64,000 nt of DNA from Mycobacterium mantenii. GTDB taxonomy: Bacteria > Actinomycetota > Actinomycetes > Mycobacteriales > Mycobacteriaceae. The notes under the pieces were generated by a model, which saw nothing but the letters and a program-made list of their open reading frames with translations, searched no databases and was not told where the DNA came from. Shown in pieces: positions 19,655-27,730 of this stretch. Position 1 is the stretch's first letter; every line of letters starts with the position of its first letter. The DNA is taken from NCBI RefSeq assembly GCF_010731775.1, contig NZ_AP022590.1, forward strand, positions 310,001 to 374,000, written 5' to 3'. The position numbers were made by a program, and so were the translations under genes.

Positions 19655-20185
19655 CAACCTGAGCAGCATCCGCGAGTTGCCCAGAATGTTCGGCTTGACG
19701 TAGCTGAGGTCTAGGAATTCGGCCACACCGATGTCGTAGGACCGGCACATCTCCTCGAACACCTCGGCGGTGACCGGCGTGCCCTCGATCTCGGTGAACC
19801 CGTGCCGGGCGAAGAACTCGGTTTCGAACGTCAGCACGAACAGCCGCTTCAACTGCAGTTCGCGGGCGACCTCGAGCAGCCGATCCACGATCGCGTGGCC
19901 GATGCCGTGGCCGGTCATCGCCGGGTTGACCGCGACGGTACGAACCTCGCCGAGGTCGGACCACATCACGTGCAGCGCCCCGCAACCGATCACCTGACCC
20001 TCGTGCTCGGCCACCCAGAACTCCTGGACGGCCTCGTAAAGCGTCACGAGGTTCTTCTCCAGCAGGATCTTCCCCGCGTAGGTGTCGACCAGGTGCTTGA
20101 TGGCCGGAACGTCGGACGTTCGCGCGCGCCGAACCAGCGGCCGATAGCGCTGCGGACTTTGGGTCACGGGTAACAGTATCGACAT
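19652..20185 (-). CDS. argA: GNAT N-acetyltransferase, ArgA-type (Rv2747-like)
   Basis: A 177-residue GNAT protein closely resembling mycobacterial ArgA, which acetylates glutamate with acetyl-CoA to start arginine synthesis. The acetyl-CoA loop is the VNPAMTGHGIGHAIVDRLL segment (about 92-110), preceded by GCGALHVMWSDLGEVRTVAV; FETEFFARHGF is the C-terminal family motif. ATG 20185 and an in-frame GTG at 20167 are both possible starts; the latter removes a non-conserved 6 residues. It converges on ftsK. Confidence 0.85.
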   Translation of the reverse strand: MSILLPVTQSPQRYRPLVRRARTSDVPAIKHLVDTYAGKILLEKNLVTLYEAVQEFWVAEHEGQVIGCGALHVMWSDLGEVRTVAVNPAMTGHGIGHAIVDRLLEVARELQLKRLFVLTFETEFFARHGFTEIEGTPVTAEVFEEMCRSYDIGVAEFLDLSYVKPNILGNSRMLLRL

Positions 20186-20223
20186 CCCGGACGGCTGCGC
20201 TGGTCAACCGTTATTCTGTTGCG

Positions 20224-20814
20224 GTGTCGGGGCAGCCGCAGACGGGTCCGGTGGCAGGCCGCGCAAACATCGCCAATCTCGCCAATACGCTGACTCTGCT
20301 CCGGCTGGTGCTGGTGCCGATCTTCCTGCTCGCCCTGTTCGCCGGCGACGGCCACGAAACCGGCTTCCGCGTGGTGGCTTTCGTCATCTTCGCGGCCGCC
20401 TGCATCACCGATCGGCTGGACGGCCTGCTGGCCCGCAACTACGGCATGGCGACCGAATTCGGCGCGTTCGTCGACCCGATCGCGGACAAGACGCTGGTGG
20501 GGTCGGCGCTGATCGGCCTCTCGATGCTCGGTGAGCTGCCGTGGTGGGTCACCGTGCTGATCCTGGCCCGCGAAGTCGGGGTCACCGTGCTGCGGTTGGC
20601 CGTCATCCGCCGTGGCGTCATTCCGGCCAGCTGGGGCGGCAAACTCAAGACCGTCGTGCAGGTGCTGGCCATCGGATTGTTCGTGCTGCCGCTGGCCGGG
20701 CCGTTCCGGGTGTTCGCCGCCGTCGTGATGGGCGCCGCGGTCGTGCTGACGGTGATCACCGGTATCGACTACGTGGTGTCGACCGTCCGGGAAGTACGCC
20801 GCACGCCCGGCTGA
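20224..20814 (+). CDS. pgsA3: CDP-alcohol phosphatidyltransferase (PgsA3-like)
   Basis: A 196-residue integral membrane enzyme that transfers a phosphatidyl group from CDP-diacylglycerol to an alcohol, most likely glycerol-3-phosphate. The family motif D-G-x2-A-R-x8-G-x3-D-x3-D is visible as [20 protein letters not shown] (about residues 65-84). Several hydrophobic segments flank it. GTG start at 20224. It is divergent from argA and precedes clgR by 116 bases. Confidence 0.88.
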   Translation: MSGQPQTGPVAGRANIANLANTLTLLRLVLVPIFLLALFAGDGHETGFRVVAFVIFAAACITDRLDGLLARNYGMATEFGAFVDPIADKTLVGSALIGLSMLGELPWWVTVLILAREVGVTVLRLAVIRRGVIPASWGGKLKTVVQVLAIGLFVLPLAGPFRVFAAVVMGAAVVLTVITGIDYVVSTVREVRRTPG

Positions 20815-20832
20815 TTCCGCCGAGACCGAATG

Positions 20833-20858
20833 GGAACCAGACCACCGCCGGCGGCGTT
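20833..20858 (+). promoter_or_regulatory. SigE/SigH-type promoter of clgR
   Basis: GGAAC at 20833-20837 and CGTT at 20855-20858 are separated by 17 bases, matching the mycobacterial extracytoplasmic-stress sigma consensus (GGAAC-N16-18-CGTT). It lies about 70 bases upstream of the clgR ATG. Control of clgR by SigE is established in M. tuberculosis. Confidence 0.75.
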
Positions 20859-20930
20859 CACCTAGTGAGCACCTGCCGGAGGCAAGCTGAGTTCGTGCCG
20901 CGCAGGGCCGACTGGACGAAGGAGGGCGGG

Positions 20931-21257
20931 ATGCCGCCATTGGTGCGCGAGGTCATCGGCGACGTGCTGCGCGAGGCCCGCACGACACAAGGCCGGACGC
21001 TGCGCGAAGTGTCGGATTCGGCGCGGGTCAGCCTGGGATACCTGTCCGAGGTGGAGCGCGGGCGCAAGGAGCCCTCCAGCGAGCTGCTGAACGCGATCTG
21101 CGATGCGCTGGACGTCCCGTTATCGTCGGTTCTCACTTACGCCGGCGAGCGGATGGCCAGCGAGGAGCGGGCCGCCGTCGGCGCGCCCGCGGACGCGGCG
21201 AGCGGCACCAGCATCAAGGTCGTCATCCCGCCGGTGGCGTCGTTGGCGCTGGCCTGA
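20931..21257 (+). CDS. clgR: Transcriptional regulator ClgR
   Basis: A 108-residue XRE-type helix-turn-helix activator that in mycobacteria turns on clp protease and psp genes on envelope stress. The DNA-binding helices lie in [20 protein letters not shown] and [11 protein letters not shown] (about residues 21-52). ATG 20931 is preceded by a strong GAAGGAGG site (20919-20926), which fixes the start. The short tail ends in [12 protein letters not shown]; such hydrophobic-Ala tails are recognised by Clp proteases in this family. pspA follows 134 bases later. Confidence 0.93.
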   Translation: MPPLVREVIGDVLREARTTQGRTLREVSDSARVSLGYLSEVERGRKEPSSELLNAICDALDVPLSSVLTYAGERMASEERAAVGAPADAASGTSIKVVIPPVASLALA

Positions 21258-21391
21258 GCATCGGGGACCGATCCCGCGTAAGGGGTAGGGCGATCGGCGC
21301 CGACCCACTAAATTGAGCCACAGGCGCACAGCCCGTTCAGGCCCGTCCGGGGACCATCCGGATTCTCAAGAAGCGAAGGTGGAGCTAACTC

Positions 21392-22219
21392 ATGGCCAAT
21401 CCGTTCGTCAAGGCGTGGAAGTACCTTGCGGCGCTGTTCAACGCCAAGATCGACGAGCACGCCGACCCCAAAGTGCAGATCCAGCAGGCCATCGAGGAAG
21501 CGCAACGCACGCATCAGGCGCTGACCCAACAGGCCGCGCAGGTCATCGGGAACCAGCGCCAACTGGAGATGCGGCTTAACCGTCAGCTCGCCGATATCGA
21601 AAAGCTGCAGGTCAACGTGCGTCAGGCGGTGACGCTGGCCGACCAGGCCACCGCGTCGGGCGACGCCGCCAAGGCCACCGAATACAACAACGCCGCCGAG
21701 GCGTTCGCCGCCCAGCTGGTGACCGCCGAGCAGAGCGTCGAAGACCTGAAAACCCTGCACGACCAGGCGCTCAGCGCGGCCGGGCAGGCCAAGAAGGCCG
21801 TCGAACAGAACGCCATGGTGTTGCAGCAGAAGATCGCCGAGCGCACCAAGCTGCTCAGCCAGCTCGAGCAGGCCAAGATGCAGGAGCAGGTGAGCGCCTC
21901 GCTGCGGTCGATGAGCGATCTCGCCGCCCCGGGCAACGTGCCCAGCCTCGACGAGGTGCGCGACAAGATCGAGCGACGTTACGCCAACGCGATCGGCGCC
22001 GCCGAGCTCGCGCAGGGTTCGGTGCAGGGCAGGATGCTCGAGGTCGAGCAGGCCGGGGTGCAGATGGCCGGACACTCCCGGCTGGAACAGATCCGCGCCT
22101 CGATGCGCGGCGAGGCCCTGCCGACTGGAGCGACGCCGGCCGCCGGGACCACCCCGGCCACTCCCGCGCCCGCCAAGGGCGCCGGCGGCCCGGTCAGCGA
22201 GAAGCCACTTGGTCAGTAG
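21392..22219 (+). CDS. pspA: Phage-shock protein A homologue (35-kDa antigen)
   Basis: A 275-residue PspA/IM30/Vipp1-family protein that binds stressed inner membranes. Residues 1-25 ([20 protein letters not shown]) are the membrane-binding amphipathic helix; residues 27-225 form the long coiled coil rich in Gln, Ala and Glu. The C-terminal tail is Pro/Ala/Gly-rich and low complexity. It lies downstream of clgR and is followed 10 bases later by the membrane protein PspM, so clgR-pspA-pspM form a regulated stress operon. Confidence 0.93.
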   Translation: MANPFVKAWKYLAALFNAKIDEHADPKVQIQQAIEEAQRTHQALTQQAAQVIGNQRQLEMRLNRQLADIEKLQVNVRQAVTLADQATASGDAAKATEYNNAAEAFAAQLVTAEQSVEDLKTLHDQALSAAGQAKKAVEQNAMVLQQKIAERTKLLSQLEQAKMQEQVSASLRSMSDLAAPGNVPSLDEVRDKIERRYANAIGAAELAQGSVQGRMLEVEQAGVQMAGHSRLEQIRASMRGEALPTGATPAAGTTPATPAPAKGAGGPVSEKPLGQ

Positions 22220-22229
22220 CCGGAGTGTC

Positions 22230-23039
22230 ATGTCGGTGAAAGCGACGCAGCCCGGTCCGTGGCGCGCATTGTTGCACCGGGGACTGGCGACAGCAGCCGA
22301 CCTTTCCGATCTGGTGGCCCGCAGGATCAGCGCGGCCGCGGATCCCCGCGCACGTCAGCTGCGCCGCCGTCGCCGCGCACTGCGCTGGGGCCTGATTTTC
22401 AGCGCCGGGTGTGTGTTCTGGGCCGCGGTGACGATGCTGCTCGCGGCCTGGGGGTGGTTCGCGCTGTTGCTGGAAATCACCGGGGGCGTAGCGGTTTTCA
22501 TGGCCATCCCGGCGACGTTGTTGCTGCTTCGCTATCGCTGGCTGCGGTCCGAGCCGCTGCCGGCGCCCCGAACCACCAACGTGCGCCGGCTGCCGCCGCC
22601 GGGCTCGGCGGCGCGCCCCGCGATGTACGCGCTGGGCGCCTCCGAGGACGGATTTTCTTCCTTGGTGGCCGTAATCGAGCGGGGTGCGATGTTGCCGACC
22701 GCCGAGATCCGCGATGTCACCGCGGCCGCCACCAGGACGTCGGCGGCCATGGCGTCCACCGCCGCGCAGGTGGTGTCGATGGAGCGGGCGGCGCAGGCGA
22801 GCGAGGAATCGCGGTCGTATCTGGTGCCCACCATCAACGCGTTCACCGCGCAGCTCAGCGCCGGCGTTCGCCAATACAACGAGATGGTCACCGCGGCAGC
22901 GCAATTGGTGTCCTCGGCGAACGGCGACGGATCGGCCGCGTCGCAGCACTACCGCGCCGAGCTGGCCGGGGCGACGGATCGCCTGGTCGGTTGGGCGCAG
23001 GCGTTCGACGAACTCGGCAGACTGCGCGGGACCGGCTAG
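22230..23039 (+). CDS. pspM: PspM-like membrane protein (Rv2743c)
   Basis: A 269-residue protein with two adjacent transmembrane segments (about residues 55-105: LRWGLIFSAGCVFWAAVTML and FALLLEITGGVAVFMAIPAT) flanked by Arg-rich cytosolic stretches, then an Ala/Thr-rich helical C-terminal half. I chose ATG 22230, 10 bases after pspA; a TTG at 22209 would overlap pspA by 11. In M. tuberculosis the orthologue binds PspA. The next M. tuberculosis operon gene, pspN (Rv2742c), is absent: the convergent ephG stop lies 41 bases away. Confidence 0.85.
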   Translation: MSVKATQPGPWRALLHRGLATAADLSDLVARRISAAADPRARQLRRRRRALRWGLIFSAGCVFWAAVTMLLAAWGWFALLLEITGGVAVFMAIPATLLLLRYRWLRSEPLPAPRTTNVRRLPPPGSAARPAMYALGASEDGFSSLVAVIERGAMLPTAEIRDVTAAATRTSAAMASTAAQVVSMERAAQASEESRSYLVPTINAFTAQLSAGVRQYNEMVTAAAQLVSSANGDGSAASQHYRAELAGATDRLVGWAQAFDELGRLRGTG

Positions 23040-23080
23040 CTGCAGGGTTTCCGCGCCGGCCCCGGCCCTGGAACGTGGCT

Positions 23081-23512
23081 CTAGAACGTCGCTTTCAGCG
23101 ACGGCACCACCAGCGCCGCCAGACCCCGTGCGGTGGCCTTGAGCATGTCGAAGAAGTCGAAGTAGTCCCGCCACAACGTGATTCGCCCATTGTGGACTTC
23201 GAACACGCCGCACACCCAGAACTGCAGCCGCAGCGGGCCGAAGATCAGCGCGTCGGTGCGTTCGGTGAGCACCGCGCCGCCGTCGGACGCGATGCGATGG
23301 ATCTTCACCTCGAAGGCGGCGCGGCCCTCCATCCGGCGAAACAGCTTCATGGCCCTGGCCCGGCCATGGATAGTGGGCAGGCCGACGTTTTCGTAGACGA
23401 GATCGTCGGCCAGCGCGGCGTCCGCGGCCTCGTAATCCGCGTCTTGCAGCGCGTTCAGGAATCCTTCGACCGTGCGGGTGTTCGCAACGGTTGTCCCAGT
23501 CAGCTCGGTCAT
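23081..23512 (-). CDS. ephG: Limonene-1,2-epoxide hydrolase-like protein EphG
   Basis: A 143-residue SnoaL/NTF2-like-fold protein related to limonene-epoxide hydrolase. The catalytic Asp-Arg-Asp set of that family is plausible from the conserved TERTDALIFG and RITLWRDYFD segments, and YENVG is also conserved. It matches M. tuberculosis EphG (Rv2740), which hydrolyses epoxides of cholesterol or fatty acids in vitro. Start ATG at 23512 (MTELTG); an ATG at 23536 adds 8 unconserved residues. Confidence 0.85.
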   Translation of the reverse strand: MTELTGTTVANTRTVEGFLNALQDADYEAADAALADDLVYENVGLPTIHGRARAMKLFRRMEGRAAFEVKIHRIASDGGAVLTERTDALIFGPLRLQFWVCGVFEVHNGRITLWRDYFDFFDMLKATARGLAALVVPSLKATF

Positions 23513-23562
23513 CTTGCCAGCGTAGGCGCGTGGCAACCGGGCGCTATGGCAGGGTAAGCACG

Positions 23563-24729
23563 ATGCGTGTCGCCGTGGTCGCCGGGCCGGATCCCGGGCA
23601 TTCGTTCCCGGCGATCGCGCTGTGCCGGCGCTTCGCCGAAGCCGGCGATGAGCCCACGCTTTTCACCGGAGCCGAATGGCTCGAGACCGCCCGCGGCGCC
23701 GGCATCGACGCGGTCGCCCTGGACGGGCTGGCGGCCACCGACGACGACGTCGACGCAGGGGCCAGGATCCACCGCCGCGCCGCGCGGATGGCCGTGCTCA
23801 ACGTGCCGGCGCTGCACGAACTGGCGCCCGACCTGGTGGTGTCCGACGTCATCACCGCCGGCGGTGGCATGGCCGCCGAGCTGTTGGGCATCCCGTGGAT
23901 CGAACTCAACCCGCATCCGCTGTACCTGCCGTCGAAAGGATTGCCGCCGATAGGCAGTGGCCTGGCGCCGGGCACCGGCATCCGGGGCCGGCTGCGCGAT
24001 GCCACGATGCGCGCGCTGACGGCGCGGTCCTGGCGCGCGGGCTTACAACAGCGGGCGAACTCCCGCGTCGAGATCGGCCTGTCCGCGCGGGATCCCGGGC
24101 CGCTGCGGCGGCTGATCGCGACGCTGCCCGCGCTGGAAGTGCCCCGCCCGGACTGGCCCGCCGAGGCCGTCGTGGTCGGGCCGTTGCACTTCGAACCGAC
24201 CGATCGGATCCTCGAGGTCCCGGCCGGTTCCGGGCCGGTGGTTGTCATCGCGCCGTCGACCGCGCTGATCGGGACCGAAGGTCTGGCCGAAGTCGCGCTG
24301 GGGTGTTTGACACCGCAGGAGACCCTGCCGGCGGGGTCGCGGCTGCTGGTGTCGCGGTTGGACGGACCGGAACTGACGGTGCCGCCGTGGGCGGCGGTCG
24401 GGCTGGGACGTCAGGACGAGCTGTTGGCGCACGCCGATGTGGTGATCTGCGGCGGCGGCCACGGCATGGTGGCCAAGACGCTGCTGGCCGGGGTGCCGTT
24501 GGTGGTGGTGCCCGGCGGCGGTGACCAATGGGAGATCGCCAACCGGGTGCTGCGCCAGGGCAGCGCGCGGCTGATCCGACCGCTGACCCGCGACGCGCTG
24601 GTGGCCGCGGTCAACGAGGTGCTGTCGTCGCCCGGCTACCGCGCGGCGGCGCAGGCGGCGGCCGCCGGCATCGCCGACGTCGCCGATCCGGTCCGGGTGT
24701 GCCGCGACGCGCTGGCGGTGGCCGGATGA
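23563..24729 (+). CDS. GT1-type glycosyltransferase (Rv2739c-like)
   Basis: A 388-residue glycosyltransferase-fold protein. The N-terminal VVAGPDPGHSFPAIALCRRF has the nucleotide-sugar transferase HS/H-F pattern, and the donor site is represented by VVICGGGHGMVAKTLLAGVP and VVVPGGGDQWEIANRV (about residues 295-330). The family's usual HGG is here GGGHG, as in MurG-like and aureolic-type enzymes. ATG 23563 was chosen over an upstream extension. Substrate unknown; the neighbours give no hint. Confidence 0.8.
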   Translation: MRVAVVAGPDPGHSFPAIALCRRFAEAGDEPTLFTGAEWLETARGAGIDAVALDGLAATDDDVDAGARIHRRAARMAVLNVPALHELAPDLVVSDVITAGGGMAAELLGIPWIELNPHPLYLPSKGLPPIGSGLAPGTGIRGRLRDATMRALTARSWRAGLQQRANSRVEIGLSARDPGPLRRLIATLPALEVPRPDWPAEAVVVGPLHFEPTDRILEVPAGSGPVVVIAPSTALIGTEGLAEVALGCLTPQETLPAGSRLLVSRLDGPELTVPPWAAVGLGRQDELLAHADVVICGGGHGMVAKTLLAGVPLVVVPGGGDQWEIANRVLRQGSARLIRPLTRDALVAAVNEVLSSPGYRAAAQAAAAGIADVADPVRVCRDALAVAG

Positions 24730-24769
24730 TCCGCTGCGCGCGCCCTCATGCTTCGGCGGGAGGCACCCG

Positions 24770-25042
24770 ATGAGGATCAGGACGACAATCGCCGCCGGCG
24801 CCGTGCTGGCGGGCTCGCTGGCCGGTGCGGCCGTCGCGCACGCCGACAGCCCCGAGGAACAGCAGGCATGCCAGTTGATGGACGATCCGGCCGCCGCCCA
24901 ACAGGGACTCGCGCCGGCCGAATACACCTTCATGCAGTTGCGCGCCACCATGTCGGCCCAACGCGCGCGCGACGTGATGTCCATTGCGGTTCAAGAGGAC
25001 TGCCCCAATCACATCATCGATCTGCCGGCCAGCTGGCGGTAG
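24770..25042 (+). CDS. Secreted DUF732-type small protein
   Basis: A 90-residue protein with a clear signal peptide (MRIRTTIAAGAVLAGSLAGA ending AVAHA, cleavage near residue 26) and a mature domain of about 64 residues with two cysteines (QQACQLMDD and EDCPNHIID), which may form a disulphide. This pattern fits the actinobacterial DUF732 family of small exported proteins of unknown function. GGGAGGC lies 6-12 bases upstream of the ATG. Confidence 0.75.
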   Translation: MRIRTTIAAGAVLAGSLAGAAVAHADSPEEQQACQLMDDPAAAQQGLAPAEYTFMQLRATMSAQRARDVMSIAVQEDCPNHIIDLPASWR

Positions 25043-25095
25043 GCGGGCGGCCCGCTCAGGTGTCCGATCCATGCGGGCTGGGTATGTTGGCTGGC

Positions 25096-25290
25096 GTGCG
25101 GCTAACGGAGTTTCACGAACGGGTGGTCCTGCGCTTCGGCACCACCTACGGGTCCTCGGTCCTGGTGGACCACGTGCTGACCTGCTTCGACGGACGCACG
25201 GCCGCCCAAGCTATCGAGGCGGGCATCGAGCCCCGCGACGTCTGGCGGGCGTTGTGTGTGGACTTCGACGTGCCTCGGGATCAGTGGTGA
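25096..25290 (+). CDS. DUF3046 family protein (Rv2738c-like)
   Basis: A 64-residue protein starting RLTEFHERVVLRFG and ending DVWRALCVDFDVPRDQW, both conserved in the actinobacterial DUF3046 family, usually found just upstream of recA. GTG 25096 gives the standard MRLTEF start; an ATG at 25084 is also in frame. Function unknown. It converges on the FhuF-like gene. Confidence 0.8.
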   Translation: MRLTEFHERVVLRFGTTYGSSVLVDHVLTCFDGRTAAQAIEAGIEPRDVWRALCVDFDVPRDQW

Positions 25291-25303
25291 GCCCGTTGTC
25301 GGG

Positions 25304-25954
25304 TCACAGCCCGCAGTCCCCGCACCTGGCTCCGGCGGGTGTTCGGTAGAGCAGGCAACAGCTGCGGCGCCGGAATCCGAGACCGTTGCCGGTCATCGTG
25401 CCGGCGAGCGAGCCAGTGTTCAGCAGCGAACCGGTGAGTGCGACGATCGGCTCGCGTAGGTCGGGCCGCACCGCGAGCAACGCCCGCGCGGTTCCGGCGA
25501 GGGCGGACGCGATGTTGCCCGCCAGCAGGTCGGGCGCCACCTTGACCCGCAATCCGGCCGCGAACGGTTCCATGTGCTGCCGCACGACGACCCGGTACAG
25601 CGCCTCCGGCAACGACGAGTCGCGCTCGACCGGGTCTCCGACGGGCTCGGGCAGCCGTAGCCGCGCCCCGTCGTCGGCCCGCTGCAGGTGCGTCAGATCC
25701 GGGACGACGCCGTGGCCCAAGACGCAGGCCAGGACGGGGGACCACAGCCGGGCGGCGTGGCCGAGCTGAACCAGGGACGCCCCGATCCGGCGCTCCGACG
25801 TGCGATAGCGCGCGAGGGTGGCGTCGATCAGATCGGTGTAGCCGGTGTCGTAGGACCGGCCGACCGGATGCCATCCGGCGGCGTCGCCGCCGACGGTCAC
25901 CGCGAAGAATCCGCCGTAGGACGATATTTCCGACAGCTCCGCGGAGATGTCCAT
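25304..25954 (-). CDS. FhuF-like [2Fe-2S] protein
   Basis: A 216-residue protein whose last 25 residues carry C-C-x10-C-x2-C (SCCLLYRTPAGARCGDCGL), the iron-sulphur ligand pattern of the FhuF ferric-siderophore reductase C-terminal domain. The upstream region is helical without other known motifs. FhuF proteins reduce iron in hydroxamate siderophores in the cytosol. No siderophore gene is adjacent and I found no IdeR box upstream, so an iron role is only inferred. It shares a 178-base divergent region with recA. Confidence 0.75.
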   Translation of the reverse strand: MDISAELSEISSYGGFFAVTVGGDAAGWHPVGRSYDTGYTDLIDATLARYRTSERRIGASLVQLGHAARLWSPVLACVLGHGVVPDLTHLQRADDGARLRLPEPVGDPVERDSSLPEALYRVVVRQHMEPFAAGLRVKVAPDLLAGNIASALAGTARALLAVRPDLREPIVALTGSLLNTGSLAGTMTGNGLGFRRRSCCLLYRTPAGARCGDCGL

Positions 25955-26010
25955 CTGTTTCGGGGCCGGCCTTTCGCGATGTTGGCGTTTCGCGGCGTGT
26001 CGAACTTGAA

Positions 26011-26026
26011 TCGAACACCTGTTCGG
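26011..26026 (+). promoter_or_regulatory. LexA (SOS) box upstream of recA
   Basis: TCGAACACCTGTTCGG matches the mycobacterial SOS box TCGAAC-N4-GTTCGA with one mismatch in the last base. It is 107 bases upstream of the recA ATG, in the region shared with the divergent FhuF-like gene. Confidence 0.85.
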
Positions 26027-26055
26027 CTACTGTGGTGGGCGTTCGGCCAGTCAGC

Positions 26056-26078
26056 TTGTCGGTGGCCTTCTCTAGTGT
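26056..26078 (+). promoter_or_regulatory. RecA-independent (PafBC-type) damage promoter of recA
   Basis: TTGTCGGTG, 8 bases, then TAGTGT exactly fits the RecA-NDp motif TTGTCRGTG-N8-TAnnnT described for mycobacterial DNA-damage genes induced without RecA/LexA. It lies 54 bases upstream of the recA start and downstream of the SOS box, matching the two-promoter arrangement known for M. tuberculosis recA. Confidence 0.85.
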
Positions 26079-26132
26079 CACCGCCAACCGACCGATACCG
26101 GTCAGACGAACACCGACTATAGGAGAGACACC

Positions 26133-27173
26133 ATGGCGCAAGCCCCCGACCGCGAGAAGGCTCTCGAACTGGCGATGGCCCAGATTGAAAAGAGCTACGG
26201 CAAAGGCTCAGTGATGCGTCTCGGCGACGAGACGCGGCAGCCGATCTCGATCATCCCGACCGGATCCATCGCACTGGACGTTGCCTTGGGCATCGGCGGG
26301 CTGCCCCGCGGCCGGGTCGTAGAGATCTACGGCCCGGAATCCTCGGGTAAGACCACCGTCGCCCTGCACGCGGTGGCCAACGCCCAGGCCGCCGGCGGCG
26401 TCGCCGCCTTCATCGACGCCGAGCACGCCCTGGACCCGGAGTACGCCAAGAAGCTCGGCGTGGACACCGATTCCCTGCTGGTCAGCCAGCCCGACACGGG
26501 GGAGCAGGCCCTCGAGATCGCCGACATGCTGATCCGCTCCGGCGCCCTGGACATCCTGGTCATCGACTCGGTGGCCGCGCTGGTGCCGCGCGCCGAGCTC
26601 GAAGGCGAGATGGGCGACAGCCACGTCGGGCTGCAGGCCCGGCTGATGAGCCAGGCCCTGCGGAAAATGACTGGCGCGCTGAACAATTCGGGCACCACCG
26701 CAATCTTCATCAACCAGCTGCGCGAGAAGATCGGGGTGATGTTCGGCAGTCCCGAAACCACCACGGGTGGAAAGGCTCTGAAGTTCTACGCGTCGGTGCG
26801 CATGGACGTGCGCCGGATCGAGACGCTCAAGGACGGCACCAACGCGGTCGGTAACCGCACCCGGGTCAAGATCGTCAAGAACAAGGTGGCGCCGCCCTTC
26901 AAGCAGGCCGAGTTCGACATCCTCTATGGCCAGGGGGTCAGCCGGGAAGGCTCGCTGATCGACATGGGTGTGGAGCAGGGCTTCATCCGCAAGTCCGGCT
27001 CCTGGTTCACCTATGAGGGCGAGCAGCTCGGCCAGGGCAAGGAGAACGCCCGCACCTTCCTGAAGGAAAACGACGAAGTCGCCAACGAGATCGAGAAGAA
27101 GATCAAGGAAAAGCTCGGCATTGGCGCGGTCGTGACCGATGACGACGTCCTGCCCGCCCCCGTCGACTTCTGA
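26133..27173 (+). CDS. recA: Recombinase RecA, intein-free
   Basis: The strand-exchange ATPase and SOS co-protease. At 346 residues it is the plain length: the Walker A GPESSGKT (67-74), the Walker B region [10 protein letters not shown], loop L1 and the L2 region with [14 protein letters not shown] are continuous. M. tuberculosis carries an intein in recA; there is none here. RBS AGGAGAG precedes ATG 26133. Regulation is by a LexA box and a RecA-independent promoter upstream. recX overlaps its 3' end by 35 bases. Confidence 0.98.
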   Translation: MAQAPDREKALELAMAQIEKSYGKGSVMRLGDETRQPISIIPTGSIALDVALGIGGLPRGRVVEIYGPESSGKTTVALHAVANAQAAGGVAAFIDAEHALDPEYAKKLGVDTDSLLVSQPDTGEQALEIADMLIRSGALDILVIDSVAALVPRAELEGEMGDSHVGLQARLMSQALRKMTGALNNSGTTAIFINQLREKIGVMFGSPETTTGGKALKFYASVRMDVRRIETLKDGTNAVGNRTRVKIVKNKVAPPFKQAEFDILYGQGVSREGSLIDMGVEQGFIRKSGSWFTYEGEQLGQGKENARTFLKENDEVANEIEKKIKEKLGIGAVVTDDDVLPAPVDF

Positions 27174-27660
27174 GCCCTCCCGCGAGGAGCAGGCGCGCGC
27201 GCTGTGCCTGCGTTTGCTCACCGCGAGAGCGCGCACCCGGGCCGAGCTGCACGGCCGGCTGGCCAAACGCGGCTATCCGGACGATGTCAGTGAGCGGGTG
27301 CTCGACCGGCTGGCCGCCGTCGGCTTGATCGACGACGCCGACTTCGCCCAGCAGTGGGTGCAGTCCCGCCGGGCGCACGCCGGGAAAAGCAAGCGTGCGT
27401 TGGCCGCCGAGCTGCACACCAGGGGCGTCGACAACGACGTGATCACCGCGACGCTCGCCGGGATCGACGCCGGCGCCGAGCGGGACCGGGCGGAGCAGTT
27501 GGTCCGGTCCAAGCTGCGTCGGGAGACGCTCAACGACGACGACGCGCGGGTGACCCGCAGGCTGGTGGGGATGCTGGCGCGCCGGGGTTACAGCCAGAAC
27601 ATGGCGTGCGAGGTCGTTTTCGCCGAGTTGGCCGCCGAGCGGGAGCGCCGCCGGGTCTAG
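27139..27660 (+). CDS. recX: Regulatory protein RecX
   Basis: A 173-residue inhibitor of RecA filament growth. The all-helical RecX repeats are seen in [20 protein letters not shown] and [20 protein letters not shown], and a third toward the C-terminus ([15 protein letters not shown]). It starts at ATG 27139, inside the 3' end of recA (35-base overlap), the organisation known in mycobacteria. It is therefore induced with recA. Confidence 0.93.
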   Translation: MTTSCPPPSTSEPSREEQARALCLRLLTARARTRAELHGRLAKRGYPDDVSERVLDRLAAVGLIDDADFAQQWVQSRRAHAGKSKRALAAELHTRGVDNDVITATLAGIDAGAERDRAEQLVRSKLRRETLNDDDARVTRRLVGMLARRGYSQNMACEVVFAELAAERERRRV

Positions 27661-27730
27661 TCCGCCCGGCGGCCACCGCCTGCTAGCTGCGGGTTAATCC
27701 GGTGGGTCCCGGTCGCCGTACCATGGCCCC

